Assembly (NCBI GenBank): GCA_958402075.1
Contig: CATXSD010000050.1
Location: 1-17,703 of the forward strand
Direction: 5' to 3'
Source: Mediterranea massiliensis
GTDB taxonomy: Bacteria; Bacteroidota; Bacteroidia; Bacteroidales; Bacteroidaceae
Length of the DNA: 17,703 nucleotides
The position numbers and the translations under genes are program-made. Positions 15,061-17,703 of the stretch are shown one piece after another. Each line of letters starts with the position of its first letter. Position 1 is the stretch's first letter. Under the pieces are notes generated by a model. That model searched no databases, was not told the origin of the DNA, and was given only the letters and a program-made list of their open reading frames with translations.

Positions 15061-15474
15061 TTATCGACTATTCCGCTTAAACAATCGATCAACGGAAGAT
15101 TTTTTAAGACCAAACTCCAGACAAAGCACGTTCATGATCAGGAATATCAGAAAAGACGAACTCTCTACGGTCGCAATGTCACCTTTGGCCACCCGGTAGA
15201 GCATGGTGCCGAAGATATACAGCACGGTCAGGAACATGGCATTGCGCACGGCACGGTTGCGCACCTTTTCCGTCTCGGCCGACTCGTGCCGGCTCAGCGC
15301 GAAGATAATCATCAGCGCCCCCAGCATCATGAGCAGCTTGGAACACTCCTTGTAAAACAACAGGTTGGCATCGGTCACCCGCCCCATCATCAGCATCAGG
15401 AAGGGAAGAAACAGAGCCAGGGCAATGATGAAATAGCCCAACGGACGACAATACACAGGCAGCAGTGCTTTCAT
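15061..15474 (-). CDS. Small four-helix integral membrane protein, function unknown
   Basis: Seen: 137 residues with four hydrophobic segments: about 13-30 (GYFIIALALFLPFLMLMMG), 45-61 (LLMMLGALMIIFAL), 79-96 (AMFLTVLYIFGTMLYRV) and 104-122 (ESSSFLIFLIMNVLCLEFG). A charged loop RHESAETEKVRNRAVRN lies between helices 2 and 3, and there is a basic C-terminus (KKSSVDRLFKRNSR). No family was recognised. The ATG at 15474 (MKALLPVYCRPLGYF) is chosen because the frame upstream only offers TTG codons and runs towards the promoter. It is 101 bp from the outer-membrane protein gene on the same strand and divergent from aroB through a symmetric promoter pair. Hydrophobicity and the promoter make it a real gene; its role is unknown. 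Confidence 0.75.
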   Translation of the reverse strand: MKALLPVYCRPLGYFIIALALFLPFLMLMMGRVTDANLLFYKECSKLLMMLGALMIIFALSRHESAETEKVRNRAVRNAMFLTVLYIFGTMLYRVAKGDIATVESSSFLIFLIMNVLCLEFGLKKSSVDRLFKRNSR

Positions 15475-15509
15475 AACTTTATTCGTTTTTTTGTTCAACA
15501 ATACACGCG

Positions 15510-15517
15510 CAAAGATA
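15510..15517 (-). promoter_or_regulatory. -7 promoter box for the small membrane protein gene
   Basis: On the minus strand this reads TATCTTTG, an exact TAnnTTTG match. It would give a leader of about 30 nt to the ATG at 15474. It mirrors the aroB box exactly, 20 bp away. Confidence 0.6.
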
Positions 15518-15537
15518 CGCCTTTCGAAGATAAGTCC

Positions 15538-15545
15538 TATCTTTG
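15538..15545 (+). promoter_or_regulatory. -7 promoter box for aroB
   Basis: TATCTTTG, an exact TAnnTTTG match, ends 24 nt before the aroB ATG at 15570. Its expected -33 position (about 15514-15517) falls on the oppositely oriented -7 box, so the two promoters overlap. Confidence 0.65.
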
Positions 15546-15569
15546 TCCACAGAAAAAAGCAGATACAAC

Positions 15570-16631
15570 ATGAGCAAACAAGAAGTTATCCTGTGCCGGG
15601 AGCTGGAAAGCAGCCTGGCCCAAGCCGTCGGCCGCTGTCCCCACGACAAGCTGTTCATCCTGACCGACGAGCATACCCACCGCCTGTGCCTGCCCCGCAT
15701 CCAAAACCTGCCGGCACTCGAAGGAGCGGAAGAAATCGTCATCGGAGCCGAAGACGTGAACAAGAATCTGGAAACACTGGCCTCCGTGTGGCAGGCCCTG
15801 AGCAGCCGGGGAGCCACCCGCCACTCGCTCCTCATCAACCTGGGTGGAGGCATGGTGACCGACCTCGGCGGTTTTGCTGCCGCCACCTTCAAGCGCGGCA
15901 TCAACTATATCAATATCCCCACCACCCTGCTGGCCATGGTCGACGCTTCGGTTGGCGGAAAGACGGGCATCAACTTCAACGGGCTGAAGAACGAAATCGG
16001 TGCCTTTGCCCCAGCCTCCAGCGTCCTGCTCGAAACGGAGTTCCTGAGCAGCCTCGACGCGCACAACTTCTTCTCCGGCTATGCCGAAATGCTGAAGCAC
16101 GGCCTCATCAGCACACCCCAGCATCTGGACGAACTGCTGGCTTTCGATACCGACCGGCCCGATTATGCCCAACTGAAGGAGCTGGTGGGCCAATCCGTAC
16201 AGGTCAAGGAAGACATTGTGGAGCAAGACCCCAAGGAACACGGCATCCGCAAGGCGCTCAACCTGGGGCACACCATCGGCCATGCCTTCGAAAGCCTGGC
16301 CCTGGCCGAGAGCCGTCCCGTGCTCCATGGCTATGCCGTGGCGTGGGGCCTGGTGTGCGAGCTCTACCTGTCGCATCTCAAGACCGGTTTCCCCAAGGAA
16401 CGTCTGCGCCAGGTCGTCCAGTTTGTCCGCCAGAACTATGGCGCCTTCACCTTCACCTGCCAGCACTACGACCGGCTCTACGAACTGATGCTGCACGACA
16501 AGAAGAACACGGCCGGCATCATCAACTTCACCCTGCTGAAGGACGTGGGCGACATCTGCCTCAACCAGACAGCCGACAAGGATACCATCTTCGAAACGCT
16601 CGACTTCTATCGGGAATGCATGGGCCTGTAA
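15570..16631 (+). CDS. aroB: 3-dehydroquinate synthase
   Basis: Converts DAHP to 3-dehydroquinate, the second shikimate step, using NAD+ and a divalent metal; cytosolic. Seen: 353 residues. The NAD-binding part holds the glycine-rich LGGGMVTDLGGF (91-102), KRGINYINIPTTLLAMVDAS and VGGKTGINF (128-136). The C-terminal helical part has YAEMLKHG (171-178, metal ligand Glu173), NLGHTIGHAFE (231-241, ligand His234) and LHGYAVAWG (252-260, ligand His253). ATG 15570 gives a normal N-terminus and follows the TATCTTTG box; an upstream in-frame ATG at 15543 would overlap that box. It uses the product of the DAHP synthase encoded at 639-1706, but is a separate transcription unit. No convincing terminator is seen before the tRNA promoter. 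Confidence 0.96.
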   Translation: MSKQEVILCRELESSLAQAVGRCPHDKLFILTDEHTHRLCLPRIQNLPALEGAEEIVIGAEDVNKNLETLASVWQALSSRGATRHSLLINLGGGMVTDLGGFAAATFKRGINYINIPTTLLAMVDASVGGKTGINFNGLKNEIGAFAPASSVLLETEFLSSLDAHNFFSGYAEMLKHGLISTPQHLDELLAFDTDRPDYAQLKELVGQSVQVKEDIVEQDPKEHGIRKALNLGHTIGHAFESLALAESRPVLHGYAVAWGLVCELYLSHLKTGFPKERLRQVVQFVRQNYGAFTFTCQHYDRLYELMLHDKKNTAGIINFTLLKDVGDICLNQTADKDTIFETLDFYRECMGL

Positions 16632-16703
16632 GGTCTCTGCTTCCCTTCAGGAAAAGCCTGCCGGCAAATATTTGCACTTTCTCCGAAAAAAAACGCCCAT
16701 ATA

Positions 16704-16734
16704 TTTGCAGATTCAAAATAAAGCCGTACCTTTG
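16704..16734 (+). promoter_or_regulatory. Consensus Bacteroidetes promoter of tRNA-Pro
   Basis: TTTG (16704-16707), 19-bp spacer, TACCTTTG (16727-16734): a near-perfect TTTG/TAnnTTTG pair. Transcription would start a few bases before the tRNA at 16746. Slightly upstream, 16664-16675 is a perfect 12-bp palindrome GCAAATATTTGC. Confidence 0.8.
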
Positions 16735-16745
16735 CATCCGCAATT

Positions 16746-16820
16746 CGGGGTGTAGCTCAGCCCGGTTAGAGTACGCGTCTGGGGGGCGTGTGGTCGCTGG
16801 TTCGAATCCAGTCACCCCGA
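16746..16820 (+). tRNA. tRNA-Pro (anticodon GGG)
   Basis: Folds as a full cloverleaf. Acceptor CGGGGTG/CACCCCG (16746-16752 with 16813-16819), with discriminator A at 16820. D stem GCTC/GAGT. Anticodon stem CGCGT/GCGTG with two wobble pairs, loop CTGGGGG and anticodon GGG at 16781-16783. T stem GCTGG/CCAGT around TTCGAAT. The 3' CCA is not encoded (CTG follows). The GGG anticodon reads CCC and CCU proline codons. The gene has its own promoter and terminator. Confidence 0.96.
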
Positions 16821-16832
16821 CTGGTGAAAATG

Positions 16833-16869
16833 AAGGAGTTAAGTGATAAACTTAGCTCCTTTTTCTTTT
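16833..16869 (+). terminator. Rho-independent terminator of tRNA-Pro
   Basis: A 12-bp stem AAGGAGTTAAGT / ACTTAGCTCCTT with one G-U wobble and a 5-nt loop (16845-16849) is followed directly by a T-rich run (16861-16869). It starts 13 nt after the tRNA. The stem contains the same GGAGTTAA octamer that builds the repeat at 483-600. Confidence 0.85.
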
Positions 16870-17031
16870 ATACACTGACGGATTACTGACGGTTGAGGTA
16901 GAAAAGGGGGATCAACGTAAAAATCTGAGGGATTCGTTGATTAACATAAATCTCAGCCAGCCTGAACAGGAAGAACCTGGCTCAACGTAAAAACAGATGT
17001 TCTTTCTTCATATCCAATAATTAACAATCCA
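16870..17031. other. AT-rich non-coding region with nested direct and inverted repeats downstream of tRNA-Pro
   Basis: No gene seen. TCAACGTAAAAA occurs twice as an exact direct repeat (16912-16923, 16982-16993). ATCAACG (16911-16917) is inverted as CGTTGAT (16935-16941). CTGAG (16925-16929) pairs with CTCAG (16952-16956), and AGCCAG (16955-16960) with CTGGCT (16977-16982), around an inner CCTG/CAGG. ACTGACGG is repeated at about 16874 and 16886. The arrangement is reminiscent of recombinase arm sites or an attachment region, but no integrase or duplicated tRNA end is visible in the window. Confidence 0.6.
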
Positions 17032-17051
17032 TATTTGCAAGTACGCAAATA
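17032..17051. promoter_or_regulatory. Candidate operator of the yefM-yoeB operon
   Basis: The inverted repeat TATTTGC (17032-17038) / GCAAATA (17045-17051) surrounds AAGTAC, which is itself repeated at 17051-17056. It covers the -33 box and spacer of the promoter. YefM-family antitoxins autorepress by binding short palindromes at their promoter, which fits this position; the site itself is unproven. Confidence 0.5.
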
Positions 17052-17065
17052 AGTACATATCTTTG
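17034..17065 (+). promoter_or_regulatory. Promoter of the toxin-antitoxin operon
   Basis: TTTG (17034-17037), 20-bp spacer, TATCTTTG (17058-17065): a consensus Bacteroidetes promoter ending 21 nt before the antitoxin ATG. A strong Shine-Dalgarno AGGAGG (17077-17082) follows, which is unusual in this window. Confidence 0.75.
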
Positions 17066-17086
17066 TGCTTTAACGAAGGAGGATTT

Positions 17087-17377
17087 ATGAGAACAGCCAA
17101 CTACACAGATTTAAGAGCCAACCTGAAAAGCTATATTGATGCGGTCATTGACGATTATGATACCGTAGTTGTCAATCGTGGGAATGGCAAAGGAGTCGTG
17201 ATGATTTCCTTGGATGAATACAACTCTCTAAAGGAAACGGAATACATCCTGTCGTCACCCGAAACAATGGAAGCCATACACAAAGGCGAAGAGGATATTA
17301 AGAACGGCAACTCCATATCTCAAAATGAAGGTGAAAGCATAGAGGACTTCTTAAAACGGGCAGCATGTACAGAATAA
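17087..17377 (+). CDS. yefM: YefM/Phd-family antitoxin
   Basis: Type II antitoxin that binds and neutralises the YoeB toxin and represses its own operon. Seen: 96 residues. N-terminal MRTANYTDLRANLKSYIDAV (1-20) is the Phd/YefM DNA-binding and dimer fold; VVVNRGNGKGVVMISLDEYNSL (27-48) has the hallmark glycine turn and S-L-x-E-Y-N-S-L signature of YefM, followed by ETEYILSSPE. The C-terminal part (about 60-96) is acidic and likely disordered until it wraps the toxin. ATG 17087 follows AGGAGG at 4 nt spacing; an upstream TTG in frame overlaps the promoter and is not credible. The gene overlaps yoeB by 13 nt, as in other YefM-YoeB operons, implying coupled translation. Base composition is clearly more AT-rich than the housekeeping genes to the left, suggesting acquisition. 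Confidence 0.92.
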   Translation: MRTANYTDLRANLKSYIDAVIDDYDTVVVNRGNGKGVVMISLDEYNSLKETEYILSSPETMEAIHKGEEDIKNGNSISQNEGESIEDFLKRAACTE

Positions 17378-17670
17378 CATTGTCTGAGCAGGCACGGAAA
17401 GAATATCTATACTTTGTCCAAAGCGGCAACAAGGCTATCTTGAACAAGATTCAAACCTTATTGGAAAATATAGCCGAACACCCTTATACGGGGATAGGGA
17501 AGCCGGAACCGCTCAAATATGAACTGGCAGGAAAATGGTCAAGAAGAATCAATGCCGAGCATAGAATTGTTTACTCCGTGCATGATGACATAATAGAAGT
17601 TTACATATTCTCAATGAGATACCATTACGCTAAAAAACAAAGGAAGTGCGGCGTGACCGTACCCTGTTGA
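17365..17670 (+). CDS. yoeB: YoeB-family toxin (ribosome-dependent mRNA endoribonuclease)
   Basis: RelE-superfamily toxin that cleaves mRNA at the ribosomal A site. Seen: 101 residues. GIGKPEPLKYELAGKWSRRI (43-62) and NAEHRIVYSV are diagnostic of YoeB, and RYHY at 85-88 is the family's usual end. Predicted catalytic residues are Glu48, Arg67, His87 and Tyr88, matching Glu46, Arg65, His83 and Tyr84 of the E. coli toxin. E. coli YoeB is 84 residues; here 13 extra residues, basic then AKKQRKCGVTVPC, follow the catalytic Tyr-His-Tyr end. The extra tail may be neutral or may result from a junction at 17631-17670 with sequence of another origin. Start ATG 17365 overlaps the antitoxin stop. All active-site residues are intact, so the toxin is probably functional. 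Confidence 0.92.
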   Translation: MYRITLSEQARKEYLYFVQSGNKAILNKIQTLLENIAEHPYTGIGKPEPLKYELAGKWSRRINAEHRIVYSVHDDIIEVYIFSMRYHYAKKQRKCGVTVPC

Positions 17671-17703
17671 AGAACGTGGAAGAGATACGTTCGGAAGATC
17701 CGG
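17634..17703 (+). CDS. Open frame at right edge, possible start of an IS3-type transposase (partial, tentative)
   Basis: After a TAA at 17631-17633 the frame one base upstream of the yoeB frame stays open to the edge and reads KTKEVRRDRTLLKNVEEIRSEDP (with possible GTG start at 17646). The arrangement R-D-R-x-L-L-x-x-V-x-x-I-R-x-x-x-P resembles the helical region near the start of IS3/IS150-type OrfB transposases. It overlaps the last 37 bases of yoeB. At 23 residues this is suggestive only; it could be chance or a remnant. Confidence 0.25.

Noticed and set aside
16664..16675. Palindrome GCAAATATTTGC as an aroB terminator
   Set aside because: AT-rich with no loop and no T-run, so it is unlikely to terminate transcription; its role, if any, is unclear.
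15491..16846. Open frame overlapping aroB and the tRNA on the plus strand
   Set aside because: Arg/Pro/His-rich frame-shifted reading of aroB that runs straight through the tRNA-Pro gene; not a protein gene.

Overview
The window looks like chromosomal DNA from a member of the order Bacteroidales (Bacteroides/Phocaeicola-like), with C/G-ending codon preference. Four things support this. Many genes carry the Bacteroidetes primary promoter box TAnnTTTG at a sensible distance, and two have a well-spaced TTTG -33 box. There is a DAHP synthase fused to a C-terminal chorismate mutase. A Bacteroidetes-type outer-membrane beta-barrel protein with a carboxypeptidase-like N-terminal domain is present, as is a DUF3822 protein next to rsmD. 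Shine-Dalgarno sequences are mostly absent, which is normal for this phylum.

Layout. Positions 1-2570 hold the end of an aromatic amino acid operon: a PLP aminotransferase (partial), the bifunctional DAHP synthase/chorismate mutase, and prephenate dehydrogenase (tyrA). Both junctions are filled by short tandem repeats arranged as long imperfect hairpins. DNA primase (dnaG) follows from its own promoter, then on the other strand a small secreted TPR protein. Next is a MATE-family efflux pump gene whose reading frame is broken near 6026, and convergent to it a RecD/Dda-like helicase. A plus-strand operon (8477-10483) encodes an unknown single-pass membrane protein, a DUF3822 protein and RsmD (16S rRNA methyltransferase). 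On the minus strand lie cardiolipin synthase (cls), a 981-residue outer-membrane beta-barrel protein and a small four-helix membrane protein. aroB (3-dehydroquinate synthase) is divergent from the last of these.

The right end changes character. A tRNA-Pro(GGG) with a strong promoter and terminator is followed by AT-richer DNA rich in direct and inverted repeats, a YefM-YoeB type II toxin-antitoxin pair with a consensus Shine-Dalgarno, and an open frame at the edge that could be the start of a transposase. This resembles the start of an acquired segment downstream of a tRNA gene, although no integrase is visible here.

Most genes are familiar housekeeping genes. The best leads are: a perfect 17-bp inverted repeat over the promoter and start codon of cls; the pairing of a pilin-like membrane protein with DUF3822, which has actin/PilM-like features; the broken MATE gene; the hairpin repeats in the aromatic operon; the mirror-image divergent promoters in front of aroB; and the tRNA-proximal repeat region with the toxin-antitoxin pair. 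No clearly new defence or biosynthetic system was recognised.
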